Source of the DNA: Synchiropus splendidus
Lineage: Eukaryota > Chordata > Actinopteri > Syngnathiformes > Callionymidae
Length of the DNA stretch: 64,000 nt
Assembly (NCBI RefSeq): GCF_027744825.2
Contig: NC_071340.1
Location: 8,137,501-8,201,500, forward strand
Direction: 5' to 3'
Each line of letters starts with the position of its first letter. The stretch's first letter is position 1. The notes below the pieces were generated by a model. It saw only the letters and a program-made list of their open reading frames with translations. It was not told the origin of the DNA and ran no database searches. Below are positions 1 to 13,060 of this stretch, in pieces. The position numbers and the translations under genes are program-made.

Positions 1-3000
1 TTACCTCCTCTAACTATATAAAACCCACCCTCACATACAACAACCCTTCCATGCTACACCATTTTAAGACGCACCAACCCACTCACTCAATATATTCTAG
101 ACATCATGAAATTCAAACTTTTTGTATAATAACTGAACAGCAGGTGCAAAAAAGAAGCACCAAAGTGCTGGATTCAGTCAGCATTCGCTGTCAGACAGGA
201 ATGTGGGAGCAAGTGAAATGCACTTGAATGTTTTTATGTTTATGTATTTATTTTGTAAAACCATAACTGTCAACATCATGGTGACAGCTGGAATCGCTTT
301 AAATTTTCCTCTTCATTTAGCACGTGCGGCTCAAAACGCTCCGTCGGCAGATGTCGTCGTCTAGTTTCCTATATGACTGATGACTCCTATATGAACCCTG
401 AAGACACAAAGCATCTAAAATATTTGAATACCTCTCAGATCCCACAAAACAAAGCACTTGAACTTTGACCTGAACTTCCCCTCCTTTGACAGTTCTGCTC
501 CTTTCTTATTTCTTCCCATATAGGATGTGGATGTAAATTTTAGCCAAATAAAATAACCTAATTAACTTTGCGGCGGGAGTCGCTGACCCCCTCAAGTTCA
601 CCCATGCAGGAAAAGGCTTGGCCGCAGTCATTTGACAGTGAAAAGATGAGTGGTTGTGGCTTCCACTCACCTTGAAAGCGTCTGTTAAAAGCTCCGGTGA
701 GTGAATCACAGGCATGAGATTTTATTCAAACTGCTTCGGTTTTTAAATGATGAGGCAGAACAATAGAAGGCTCGTTCACAGAAGGATAGAGGTCATCTCT
801 CTTCCACCACATCCTTTCATAACCTAAGAAAGTTCAACTTTTATTGGCTTGAAATGTCATTAAAAGATCATCGAATTACGCAGTTGCCTCATCTTCACTT
901 AACTTCAACATGCATAGTGACATGTTAAGTCATTACAATGGCATGTCTGCGAGTAAGAGATAACTGGCTAATAGTAAATTCAGAAATTAGATTCCTAAGG
1001 TTATTGAAAAGAAACACAATACATTCATGTGTTCATCTAAAATATGCTCTTCCTCAATAAAGGGCGGAACAAAAAGTTAACACACGCTTGTGTACTTGCT
1101 TGAAGGCAATAATCTTTTAATGTACTAGAAGGGTTTCAAACAGAAATAAATCCTTTGACAGTCCTGAAACAACAATTTTGACATAAGCCATACAAAGACA
1201 CACACACACACGCAGGTGTGTGCAAACAAGGGTGTGCTATAATTACTTTGACATGAGCCACATTTGACAGGGAGCTGGTTCACTGTGTTATCGGAGAGCC
1301 TCATTTGCATAACCAGTGCTTACATCGAGGGGCACTTATTTTATTTCTGGCAGATGATGGAGTGACTGTTTGAACAGCGCAGAAAGCAGCATCAGAAATA
1401 TACAGAGGGCGCATTCATGACCAGAAATATCCTGACGGTCGACAGTTGAAAGTGGATGAACATCCCACGAAATACAAATATTTAATAGCAAGCTGCCGCA
1501 ACAAGACTTCTGTTAATTGCTGTCATTATTGAAAAGTAATTTACAAACAGGTTCTCTCTTTTATTAGATTAGTAACTGCTGATAGAAATGTAAAACAAAC
1601 TGTGTTAATTTGTATCCAGTTAACTTTAATCTCATTATAAAAAAGAAAAAACATTTTAAGAAGTACATAATATCATTGAAATAATTGCTTTACTTTGTTT
1701 TTTTGTAAGGTACTTTTCTATGGGAAATGTATTGTGCTTAGTGACTGAAGTGTTTGACGTTTGTAACAGTGTTATGTCAGGCTGAGGGAAAGCATTAGTC
1801 GGAGGCACTACTTTGTTTAAAATGCAGACAGAAAACCCCCATATGTAGCAGTTGCTACCAAGGAAGTCAAGTGCTACACTGTTTTTGTTTTTTCCCCATT
1901 TTCATAGCACTCAACCATCAGCATTTTTAAAGTCATTGTATTACATGGTTTATATTTATATATGGATTTCAGGAGTCATATTTATGTGGAAAGCTCTTAC
2001 AGAATATATTATAATACATTTTATTTATATATAACTTTTTAATGCCGTTCACACAGTGCTTTATAAATGTATAAAATTATTATGTTTATTAAATGTAATA
2101 TGATGATGTTGTTGTTTTTTGCATCAGAGGAGAACAAAGCAGCCGTTGAAATGACTAACACATCACTAGACAGGATTTTGATTCCTATCTCTTTTATCTT
2201 GATGAAGCCATCCTACTGCTTAGCGGCAGTTTTTACCCATTTTGGCTCTTTCAAGATCACATGCTCATTTGCATGTCAAATTTTTTGCAACTGTGCAATG
2301 TGGATTAAGTTTACCCCTGTAACTGCCTATGTTTGTGCAACCTGCACAGGAATCCCAACGACAACACTGTCGCGCATTTATGTTTGTAGAGTCAGCTGAA
2401 GTCATTTTGGAGATCGACCAGTTGAACGCATTTCTCATGCTGATGTTGGGAGAATTTTTCTTCTCCGGATGAAACCTTGATTAAAGAGGCAGATGGGCTT
2501 TTATTACGCCGTCTGCATTATTGTCCTGATGTCTGGCATCCTATCCGGCACGAAGATCTCTTTTCAAGATGGTGCTGGAGGTCATGTAAGAGGCCAGGAG
2601 GACAGGAAATGCTGTCAGAGGAACGATCTTTGTAGTTGACTTTGTTGCAGGTGTTCTGCCATTTATTGTGTCTGTTTTATTGGACGACACGCCTGGCATC
2701 TGGTGGCCGCAGCCACAGCAGGAGAATCTCACTCAACAATATCTGCAATGACTGTTCCTACCCAGACACCAAGGTGGAGCCGAGACGAGTCATGTTCATT
2801 ATGGTCATTATGCAGAACGTGAGCAATGTATTCAGTGTGTGTATCGGTAAACATGTGAAGTTGTATTCTTTAGCAGTCTTGATGTACTGTCAATGATTTC
2901 CAAGCTTTTCTTTTTTTTTACATACTGTTCTACGCAGTCTTTACTGTATTCATTAAAATTGTGCTGGACGTTTATATTCTTAAATTTCAGACCATTTGAC

Positions 3001-5725
3001 ATCAAGGCTTTTTTCCTTTTTCATCTTTCCATGTCAGTCAAGAATTATTTAGACATGTGTCACTAAATAATGTGACTACTATTATTATTATAAATTCTGA
3101 TATTCATTACTTTCATTTTTCTATTTCCAAATATTGTCACATTCTACATCAATGTTCAAAATATATTTGAACTATATATTAAGTGGACCTTTTTGTGGAC
3201 CTGTTTGACTATTTTTGCCAACATTTATTTATTTTGACACATTATTGATCAGACAGTTTAAAATGTAAGAACTGATGATCAGACAAATGATGATCCTAGT
3301 GGCAGAAAAAAAAATTATTATTAGAAATTTAAGGAATTTATTTAAGAAATGCATTTTCAGTAATCAGATTTGTATCGTGTCTTAATTAGTAAAGCAGCAC
3401 ATTGCTTTCATCATGACAGTCAAACACGAACTCACATGAAATAGTTCCTTTTTTATCCCTCCATAAAGGTAAGTTTAATAGACTAGTAATAATAGACAAC
3501 AACACTTGTATTAATAGCCAGCGATTGAGTTGTTTGATCTCCTGTCGGAGCAAAATTGAATCATATGTGTTGAATGTAATGTGAATATTTGGCTACTTCA
3601 CACCTCCTCGGGTGAGTATCCAGCCAACCTGCAGAGGAGGAGAAGCTGGACGTGTAAAGCCGGCATGTGTTTTCAACTTGTCACAGTGAATCACTGGAGG
3701 ATGAAGTCAGAAGAGAAGAACAGGCCACCGCCAAAGCAGCCTGAGCATCTGTGAGCTGTTAGGAACACTTTGTCTTATGCTCCATCACAGACGTGAGGTT
3801 AGTGTGTGAAGGTGCGAGGAAAGGCAGTTCAGATCCCTCTGTACCTGTCAGGCAGCGTGTGAGCTGCAGCAATCCAGGTGACTCAGTCCGTCTAGATGAA
3901 ATAAATAAATGATAGTTAAGGCGAGTGCTGCTTCGAGTGATGTCGATCGAGCCAAGAGAAAAGTGATCTGGGCATTCAATGGAAAGCGTAGCGGTGCTTT
4001 TTAAAAGTCGTGACAAATGGAAACAAACATCAGTTGGAGTCCAACAAAAATAACTGCCTCGCCCTAAATCATCCAAAATGACTTGACAGGAGGAATTCAC
4101 TTTGAAATCACTCGAGTGTTTCAGATGTTGTTTTGTCGAATCAGGGGTCAAGCCGCTTTCCTGTCCTTTGACCGATTCACTGCTTTATAATTCAGATGTC
4201 AACATGAATCTTTGCCTGCCATGAAAACACATTTGAGGCTCTTTTTAAGACTATGTTTTCATCACCAGATGCTCTGACTACTTCTTTCCTTCCTTCTGAT
4301 AACAGATCAGAAATGCCTTTCTTTACAGCCTCACAAATGCCTTGGCACCTGCACATAGTAAAGCTAACTTCGACTGGTGAACAAATGTTGAAATTCAACC
4401 TCTTCAATGGTTAAATGAATCTGTCTCACGCTAGTCTGATTTTGGTCGCATTATTTCATTCTAAAACATGAATGAATATCAAGATGTATGTGCGCTAGTT
4501 TGGATGAATTGTAGACAAATAAATAACAATGACAATTCACCAACCCCAAATCTAACCAAGTTCAACTGACCTGACTTGTGTAACAAGTGTGAACCAAAAA
4601 TAAGAACTGTGAAATATTTTCTCAGCTTTTACAAATGGCTCCAAGAAACGCCCAACAGAACAAGACATGCTCAGCCTCAGCGACATGACAGAGATAATAT
4701 ATGACACAGCATTTCTTCATTCGAGTTTTGGTTCTTTGTCAACTTTGCTTTCACCATTTGTCTCTCTGCTATTTAAAGACATGACATCTCATCTTGCTTA
4801 TGGGCTGTTTGGCGAGATGCTTGACAGTTTGCACAAGGAAACACACAACTTTAAGATTTATGTTTGAATTTTTCAAGAGCTTATCGGGCAGTTGTGCCCC
4901 CCTAGAGAACTATGAGACACACATTACACTGTATAATTTTTCATTAGATTCCACTAAGCAAATGACACCTTGTATCACAGTGGTTTAATAAAACAAGAAA
5001 ATCTGAACTTGAACTTGTAACAGCAGGAGCGTATGTGGCAACTTACTCATTAAAGGTCAGAACATTTGTCCTTCAAAAGGGATGCCCTTAATCTTAACAC
5101 TCAGCCCTCAGACCTCAAAACCAAGTGTTAGAAATGGGACACAGTTTAAACTGCAGATACGTCGTCTGACTGCGGGGGGCAGCATTATGCAGTTTGCCAA
5201 TTCAGAAGAAGAAGAACAAGCTTGACAATAAAAGTAAAATAAAAGTAAATGTGTGCGACAAGGAGGTGAATAGGCCATAAAATGGGCTAAGAAAATCCAT
5301 TAACAAAGACAATTCTTACATTTGTAGCTCGCTTTCTTTGCTGCTTTGGACGGCATTTTCTATAGGCTGAAAATATGCAAAGCAATCTGGGTAGGCTGAG
5401 TATTCCTCAATCCTAAAGTAGGTGCCAAGTCTAAAAATTGAGGAAGATACTCCTCAATCTCGCTCCTCTGCTTCAGAATCGAGACATCCTTTGCTGTTCG
5501 AGAAAGGATAAAAACAAATGGGAGTTGCATCAAGTGCTATGATATTCAGTGCCTTCAAATGAGTTATTTGATTTTAATATGAATATGCTACAGTGTCAGT
5601 GGACCTATATGTATACTGATATGTGAAGAGTACCCTTTCTATAGTTTTCAAAACATTACATAATTATTCACTTGAACTGACAACTTTAAATAAATCCTTT
5701 TTGGGTTGCACGTCACTTTGCAGGT
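1..5725. other. Gene desert segment, no gene seen
   Basis: AT-rich, with only short open frames that look random (longest 130 codons, minus 4151-3759, unlike any protein I know). Contains a short CA run at 1199-1212 and octamer motifs ATTTGCAT near 1301-1308 and 2268-2275. The block 2100-2560 is relatively complex in sequence and free of simple repeats, which makes it a possible conserved noncoding element, but conservation cannot be seen from one sequence. Confidence 0.5.
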
Positions 5726-6059
5726 CACATATATAATGCGTTAATAATGCGACATTCATAATAGTTTTGCGGTATGAGGCTTCAAAGAAGATGTTATGAA
5801 TCTTCATAATCATGTGTGGCAACTTAAACTATGGTTTATTAAGTATTATACGGTGCAGAATTTGAAGGAGTAGCGTTATCTTATTTATCTGATGAATTAT
5901 ATTTTCAGGTTAAGGGTTAAGGTTAAGGGATATTCCTAACTAAGTTAAATCTTGTTATAAGTTACCATACATCATTTTGAACATTTAGAACATTGTCTGT
6001 GGAACCTTATAAATACATTAAAATGTGTTATGAATCTTGTAATAATGCATTATATATGA
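5726..6059. mobile_element. AT-rich foldback element (MITE-like)
   Basis: The left end CACATATATAATGCGTTA and the reverse complement of the right end CTCATATATAATGCATTA agree at 16 of 18 positions, and further inside both carry ATTCATAA. The element is 334 bp, AT-rich and noncoding, and contains TTAAGGTTAAGG-like internal repeats at 5909-5930. No clear target duplication is seen. Superfamily not determined; the TIR makes a non-autonomous DNA transposon the best reading. Confidence 0.6.
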
Positions 6060-6108
6060 GACCCTTCAATGGCTGTTAAATGTTCTGAACTAACATCACT
6101 GTTTATAC

Positions 6109-6250
6109 TGTAGACCTTTATAAACCATTTTAGCCAAAGTCTTGCACACTGTTGGACCCAGCGGTCGCCACAGCCGCCATCGTCTGCAGTCCCAACCACT
6201 ACGCAAGTGGTTGCAAACACATGCCACGTGTTGCGATGAAAACTTGAGAG
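6109..6250 (+). repeat. Dispersed repeat family D, copy 1
   Basis: A 36-base stretch from about 6116 (TTTATAAACCATTTTAGCC...) matches the sequence from about 30008 with two differences, and a second matching patch (AAAACTT-AGAGCAGTG) follows near 6238 and 30088. Directly downstream (6268-6300) is an AGAATTAGAGTCAGCTTTATT-like segment common in fish interspersed repeats. Class unknown. Confidence 0.6.
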
Positions 6251-9200
6251 CAGTGCTGATGTATCAGAATTAGAGTCAGCTTTATTTCCAAGGTCAGTGA
6301 GGATCGCACCAACTAGGAAAGTGCTTTGGAACAACGTGTAGTGAACAAAACACTTTCTGCTCCTGGTTGATGCAAACGGCTGGAGGAAACCAGAAGTCCT
6401 CACCTTCGCGCCATTGAAAAGGATCCAGCATCCATGAATGCAATGCTAGATGATCACGTCTCCAAACTGGCATGCCATTCTCCTCAGACTGTTAGCGTAG
6501 ATTTAGTGTAGTCTTTGTTTCGGACTATGGATGTACTAGTTTGGATTACTGAGCTCTGTTTATTGATGATTCAAGCTCTCACTGAACCACAAGAGACAGA
6601 CCTACAAACAAGAAAACAGCAAAGGTTGGACCCCATACTGATTCATATTGATTCATAGGTCTGCAGTTGTGACTTCATGGACCTTATTGGATCCGCAAGG
6701 CTGGAGTTCTCACCACATCCATCTCTCTTTATGAAGTCTCACGTAATCGGTATTATTGTCATTGTTCTGCATATCTCCCTGAACAGAATGTGAGATGGTG
6801 AAGAACGATGCATGGCTTCATTTATAACTCTCTACATACAGTATGTAAAGTCCAGGCTGGATTTCCATGACCTCATACATTGATTGTATTGGATATTTAA
6901 ACAAGTCGACACTGGTCCTTCTGCAGAGGAAAGAGTGTGTTGGAAGAACGCAAGGCCTTTTTCTGGGTTTCTGGAGCTCTTCAGATGCATCATCCTTCAT
7001 CTCTTGACTCAACAGTCACTTCAAAAGGACAAAAGACGGGATAACTATTTAGTAGTTGGATGCAATCCTGTGACATTACTCACTGAAATCTTTGACATTG
7101 CACAGCAATTATATGAGAGTCCTCTGTTCATAAGGTGCTTGTCAGTGTTTCCTGCACGTCAGTCTGGACCTTCAAATCCCTCCACAATTCTGCAGGTGAA
7201 ACCATAATAGAGAGACTTTCTCGTCTCTCCGCGCAGATGTGAAGTGATTTCACCCAGCGCAGGAATCCTGTGACAACTCGTCGCACACAAACACGCCAAC
7301 ATGTCACATTTGTCAAGTCTATGTTTTGTAACACCGAGTGCATTCATGAGACTATGCGAGGACCCCTTACCCGGTGGAGTGATGAAGAAACTTGTCCATG
7401 CAGCGCTATCCCCAGGCCAATCTGAAAGAGAAACTGTTTAATCTCTCTTAGGTCGTCTGAATAAATAAATATTATTGATGGCTCCTGTTGCATTAAGAGA
7501 GTTCATGTACACACAGGCAACAATGTTTCTCCAAAAGACACCTGACAGACAGTAACATTCAAATTGGTGATTAATTCCCCAGGTCTTTTTCCACGCACAG
7601 CTGTGCCGCCTTTGTTCAGAAACATTCTCTTAGCAAGTCCAGTGGTGAAATTAACATGGAACTGAATGCTTAAGTAATGTGAGAAAAAAACAGTTCAGTT
7701 TCAAATGCATTAAAAAAACAACCAACAATACTTGAGGCATAATTCAGGGTCCTATTTGACTGAATTTGAGTATATCATAGATATTATTTGGAACTGCACA
7801 CATGTGCATGTATCTATATATCTATATATACATCTATATAACTCTTTTATATGCAACTACAAATATGGTGACAAATGCCTCTTGCGATGAGTGTCTGCAC
7901 AGTAAACAAGGATCTTGTTCAAATGAGCGAAAAAAAGTTTAAAAACTCATGCTTTTATGACAAAGACAAAAACTTGACAACTGAAACCAAATTCTAAACA
8001 TTGTTTAAAATGCAATTAGAATCAATTCGTTGTATGTTTCTTTAGTTCTTCAGTTAAGTTATTTTGTTATCTTACTTTTATATCATAGAGACATAGAGAA
8101 ACCTGTTGCCATAGTTGCTGGTACATACCATCCAGGACTACCTTAGGTGACTGCCCGCTGCATGACTCAAAAAAAAAAGCTTTGTTACACTTTTGCAGCT
8201 GTATTTCATTGATATTAGTGAATATTGCACGGAGGAGCCTTTCTTTAATGATTCATTTATGAATTAGTGTGGGCCCTAATATCCAACTGTGGGGTATTAT
8301 GTTTTCATTAGGGGACATGAACATGAATGATTGGATGTGACTCGTTGACAGCGCTGAGTAAAATATTCCCAGTTCACAGTAACATGGTTTGACTCAACTG
8401 GGAACAGGTGGACCTCCTTAAGCTGTAAGAAAATAGCAAACGCATAACAAGGCCCCTGTGGTTTTCCTAAGTGTGCCCTCATATACCATCTATACCAGCA
8501 TATATCTGGGTTATAATCATTAACAAGCAGTTCACCACGAGTTCAAGCCTGTGGAAGCTTGTTCTGAACGGAATATTTTGGTTTCCCCTCTAACCACAAG
8601 GGAGACGCTGACCATAAGTAATAGTGTCTCGCTGAGCTCAATGAGAGCTATTTCCTTTCACTGGAATCAAATGGGATAAGGTTGCAAATAATGGTGAAGT
8701 CCTTGGTGGTTCTTGTTACAGGTGCTAAAAGTGTCCCCAGATAGGAAAACTATTTAACATGCTTGATGTGTGGAATACCTCGAAAAGATGCATCAACTTC
8801 AAGAGCAACTGTCCCACTTTGTTCTGGATTAACACATCACTTTTTGAAAAAATTGAAATGCCAAATAACCACCAAAAAAAAAACCTTGAAGAGTGCTCAG
8901 ACCGAGTCCGCTCATTTATATCTATGTTGTTGTTTTGTTTGTTTTTACCCCGTATCACAGTCCTACTCACAGTTTTATATACAGTAAATAGCAAACTCGC
9001 ACTGCAGCTCCGCTCCCTCTCTTCAAGAGTCATGGACCCAGATAGACGTCTGGAACATTTTGTCATCTCAGACAAACACTCACCTCTTTGGCAGAACTAG
9101 TTACATTTGAACCTTACTTATAATAATAATGGCACACATTTATATACTTCAGTAGTTTTCAAGAGGTCACTACGACAGCAACCGTAATGGAGCGGCATTA

Positions 9201-9406
9201 GATTTTTGGACCACGCACTCAACCATTAGGGCCACTCTCACTCAGTACTGACCTTTCAAAGAAGAATGTAATGCTGCTGTTATCAATTCATAATTGGAAG
9301 TGCAGCAGTCAAACATTAAAAGCAAAGACAAATCTCTTTCGCAGTTCAAATATTTTGGAAATATTCAGAGTAGCGACTTCAATCCATACAGTGTTGGAGA
9401 CCATTG
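6251..9406. other. Gene desert segment, no gene seen
   Basis: No frame with coding character. Contains a degenerate TA/TC-rich patch at 7810-7845 and a full match to a remembered DMRT-binding consensus (GCAACAATGTTTC, 7517-7529). Poly-A interruptions at 8169 and 8875. Confidence 0.45.
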
Positions 9407-10044
9407 CAGGGTGGGCAGGCTACACCAGAGCAAAGTGTGGCCCGGGGGCCATATGCGGCCCGATGGCTGTATTTTCGTGGCCCTTTTGATGTCAAACTAA
9501 AACTACAACTGATATGTGGTAATTTTTCTGCTTTTTTTTCTTTTTTAGTCAACACCACCACTTCATCAGTAAATGTAGCATGTTCTTGTTTGGAGTCTAT
9601 TTCACTGGCCATTTTTGTGTGTTTTTCTTGTTCCTCAAAATACATGGAAGGAATATTGGAAATATATTTTGAAATAAACTGCCTTGAATCGCCTTGATTC
9701 TAGGCTGCTATTGTCACCTTCCCAGCCTGCATTGCACAATACAGGAGTGGTTGAAGGGCACAGTATGATGACTATTCTTGGACAAGTGACAAAAATTGCT
9801 TGCTACATCCACCAAACTTGCAAAATTCAGTGTAGTACAAATATAAGTGGGGCATCTGCACCTTTAGTTTACAATTTAAGTACACATTTTCAAGCTCATA
9901 TGTCATCACAGGAATTCACTTACACTGTTTTCTAACCATTTAATATGATCAAGAGTGCCCATATGAGGCCACACCCACGCTATAATTGGACACCTAGTGG
10001 ATGGTCACCGAACTGCTTCAAGTGGGCCACAATTTGAGACCCCT
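9407..10044. mobile_element. Probable hAT-type nonautonomous element
   Basis: The left part (CAGGGTG at 9407, then CAAAGTGTGGCCCGGGGGCC and ATATGCGGCCC) carries the G/C-rich 'GTGGCCCGGGGGCC' signature of widespread vertebrate hAT termini. The right end at 10023-10044 reads GGGCCACAATTTGAGACCCC, whose reverse complement GGGGTCTCAAATTGTGGCCC mirrors the left. The interior is AT-rich and noncoding. No matching 8-bp target duplication is visible, so the exact boundaries are approximate. Confidence 0.5.
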
Positions 10045-11500
10045 TCTTTACACCATGCAGGCAACAGTGAAGAAGGCAAAGGAATGGCAAAGAAGTTGAG
10101 CCCCTGAATTCAGCCATTTTAGCACGTATCAATGACTGACTGACAATGAGACAAGTGATCGAAGCCATTTCTCTGACTGCACTGTGATTCAAGATCAACT
10201 CAGCAATGCTACTCTCAAATAAAATTCTTATTTTGGCTCCGTACCTAAGGGGTAGGTTGTTAAATTGTCATCTGCTTCTGCGTGTGACAAATGACCTTCT
10301 CCATTAGCCGGGATCAGTCCATTATTTGTGTTTACTAGCAGCTGTCTGGTATACAGTTACACTTGGTGAGTAAGCGGGTGCCCAGGAATAAAAGAGGAAA
10401 AGCATAAGTGAGCTAGTGCTTACTGACAGCTCACACTGACGCCACACCTCGCTCGCGATCGGCACTCCTGCCTTCTCTGACTGGTTTACTGAGGCATTCC
10501 TTTGCAGACGTTCAGTTCGACTGCTTCGCCTCCGACCAATTCAGTGATCTTTCAACGGAGAGAACGTCACCTTGGCTTCAGAAGTCAACAAGACACAGGC
10601 TCCATCTGTGCATCACTTACAGACAATGGAAACATGAAAACTGACCACATCCAGAAAGTAAACACGTCATGTTTCCATGTGCCCTCCGACCAAGCATAAC
10701 ACCGCTCAAGCTGAGGAATTCAACCGTGCGCAAGAATGACATGGCTTTTTCCATAAAGAAAGATGGTTTTGGCTAAACAAACACCTCGTAGATGTTAAGT
10801 GCCAGATGCTCTCAAAAGAGACAGCTATGAGCCACAGTCACTCCTTTTAGGTTCGACTAATCCTTAACTATGGGCCTGTGACTAATGACGGAATTTAGCA
10901 AGAAATCAGCTCCAGTTTCACTGAGCTTTATTGACACACACTCACATCAGATACCTATGGTGATGATAAATGAGCTTGGGGGTAGCGACAGGTTTCCACT
11001 TCTCCTCTTCTTCCTTGTCATTCACTGTTGTTGTTTTTTGTGCAGGTGAAAATGAAAAGTGTCAGAGAGGAACGCAGCAAGCTCCTTTCACTTGCTAAAA
11101 TTAAGCCAGCTCGTGAGAAAAGGTGTTGAACGAGAGCACTTGTCCTTCAATAGCGCGAGTTGACGTGCACTTTTCAGATATAGCTGCACTTTTATTGAAA
11201 TATGATCCGATTGTTGAGCGTGTGCCAGCCTGCGTCATGTTACAAAGCCGCAAGATTTAGCCCTATAAGTCTATCAATCATGCTCTGCGTGTGTGGATCA
11301 GCATTGCAGCAACAACACTGCGGATATGCGAAACTCTTTTATTTGACAGTAACTTATTGTACTTGTGAATTGGTGCAGATTGCTCCGTGAAAGTCACGTC
11401 TCAAGTGTTGCAGTGTTTCCGTTGCCGTTTGAAATCTTGTTTTACTTCAAAAGAACTTGCAGCATTTGAAAGGTTGCACCTGTGAAGCATGAACCCATAA

Positions 11501-11504
<4 letters not shown>
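10045..11504. other. Gene desert segment, no gene seen
   Basis: No supportable gene or RNA. The stretch 11040-11400 is repeat-free and of mixed composition; nothing identifiable. Confidence 0.4.

Positions 11505-11541
<37 letters not shown>
11505..11541. repeat. (TA)n microsatellite
   Basis: About 18 uninterrupted TA units, followed after GCATAAA by a short CA run. It sits at the terminus of the dispersed repeat at 11542-11732. Confidence 0.97.
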
Positions 11542-11544
<3 letters not shown>

Positions 11545-11732
11545 TAAACACACACACAGTCACGTTTGTCTTTCTATCCGTCATTGACATAATGCTTTCT
11601 CCGACCTCTCTAAAGTGAACCTTTATTCTAAAACCCAATAATCCGCCCAAAATGTCCTCACTTTGCAAAAATCTGTTGGTTAAAAACTCATAGTGGTTCT
11701 CACAAAGGTAGAAGTACACGAACACAGTCACA
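11542..11732 (-). repeat. Dispersed repeat family E, copy 1 (inverted)
   Basis: Read on the minus strand this matches the plus strand from 25717 over several blocks: GTTCGTGTACTTCTACCTTTGTGAGAA, GAGTTTTTA-CAACAGA, TTTTTGCAAAGTGAGGACATTTTGG and ATGTCAATGAC...AGACAAACGTG. Both copies end in a dinucleotide microsatellite (TA/CA here, GT at the other). The GTGAGGACATTTTGG core recurs across fish genomes in my experience. Class unknown. Confidence 0.75.
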
Positions 11733-12603
11733 CTGAAGTAGGGGATAATAGCTTTTGAAGTCAGGAATTCCAAAAGCACATAAAAGTATCAGATCGAGTC
11801 ACACAAAGGAATTTAAGGAAAAGACAGAGAAGGCAGTTGTGCTGTATTTAGAAAAATCAGTGTAGCCTCTGCATTTCTGTGGGTTATTGTTTTGTGCGTT
11901 TTCATGTTGTGACTTTTAAATGTCATCACACTATGAACTTTGGCAGACTTCTTTCCCTGTTATAAAGGGAAAAAATGAATGAATGATGGATTGATTGACA
12001 GTGGCTAGTGCAAGTACAGATGATTGGAATTTAGATCCTGTTGAAAAATAATCGTCTCTGAATCGTAAGCCAAAGAACATTTTATTTGAAGCAGCACACA
12101 GCAAGGCTCTCAAGTCTTTATAGTGTAACACAAGCATTTTCCAAATTTCACACGCTCACCGAGTGGAAATATACATGCAGCACAATGCGGCGCAACTACA
12201 GGTTCTTTGAGCTAATATGGGAGCTGGTATATTTCTTATTTCCCATTTTTTTCTGTTAAATTCACATGTGATTTGTCAAAATGCGCATGCAAATGAGAAA
12301 CAGGGTCAGGAAGAGGCCAGTGACACACACAGCAGAGTTGCACATGCACAGGAGAGAGAAACCAGAGAGTGTCAAGCCGTTGGGCCGAGCTGGTGCCGAG
12401 TCTACACGCTGGTCAGGTGAAGAAACTGAAAAGTCAGTGAAAGAAACTTATTCCTTAATACATGTTTGTCTGTGGTCGCAAACCAGCCAATCTCATGTTA
12501 CAAGCAAATATTACATATTACATATCTCATATTACAAATCGAAATTTGAGAGACCTGATACAGAAAAAAGTCACTTCAGCATTACTTTCATGAATGACTG
12601 TGG

Positions 12604-13060
12604 CAGTACATTGATACAGTGGGTGGATAAAAAATGGATTCATATAGAAACGATTCAGAATTGATTTAAAATGTCCCAAAAATCTGACAGCTTTCCGCTA
12701 TTTTGCAACTATGTCACTGTGCAGCTCTTCCTGGAACACACGGGAAAATACCAAAACAAAGATGGCAGAAGAGCGACCCCAACCAGCTGCCTCTAAGATA
12801 AAGTCTAGAGTTTGGCGTCATTTCAGGTTTTACCAAATGCCGCACAAATGGCGTATATAGAGTGCAAGCATAGCAAAACTCAAGTTAGGCAACCCAGCAA
12901 ATGTGCCAGCTTGTATTGAGAGGCGTCACCCAGAGACCACAGACACAGAGCTGTCATCAGTATGAAAAAAAAAAAAAAGTTTTGAATCAAAAAACTGATT
13001 TTAATTCAAATCTTGGCCCCAGAAATCTAAATCGAATCATGAGCTAGTAAAGGATTCCTG
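12604..13060 (+). mobile_element. Decayed hAT transposon relic with BED zinc-finger remnant
   Basis: From an ATG at 12762 the translation contains KIKSRVWRHF, then a stop at 12858, then in the same frame GNPANVPACIERRHPE; the intervening CK...KTQV cysteine region is in another frame. Together these are the ordered landmarks of a BED-type zinc finger (VWxHF, Cys pair, GNxxN, RRHPE) at the N-terminus of hAT/ZBED transposases. Termini beginning CAG (12604, and CAGGAATC as reverse complement at 13060) with ATTCGATT/AATCGAATC-rich flanks resemble fish hAT ends. It has a stop, a frameshift and no catalytic region, so it is a dead internal-deletion copy. A poly-A run lies at 12964-12978. Confidence 0.72.
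12762..12950 (+). pseudogene. BED zinc-finger exon remnant of hAT transposase
   Basis: This is the coding remnant inside the hAT relic: 32 codons open to a TAG at 12858-12860, with one likely frameshift just after. The first metal-ligand region is recognisable only in a shifted frame, while the downstream GNPANVPACIERRHPE segment returns to the starting frame. It could alternatively descend from a domesticated ZBED gene, but the flanking transposon-like ends argue for a transposon copy. Confidence 0.65.

Noticed and set aside
3759..4151. 130-codon minus-strand frame
   Set aside because: No recognisable protein similarity or supporting signals.
5168..5190. CTCF-like GCGGGGGGCAGCA
   Set aside because: Too many mismatches in the left half of the motif, and the wording is common in fish repeats.
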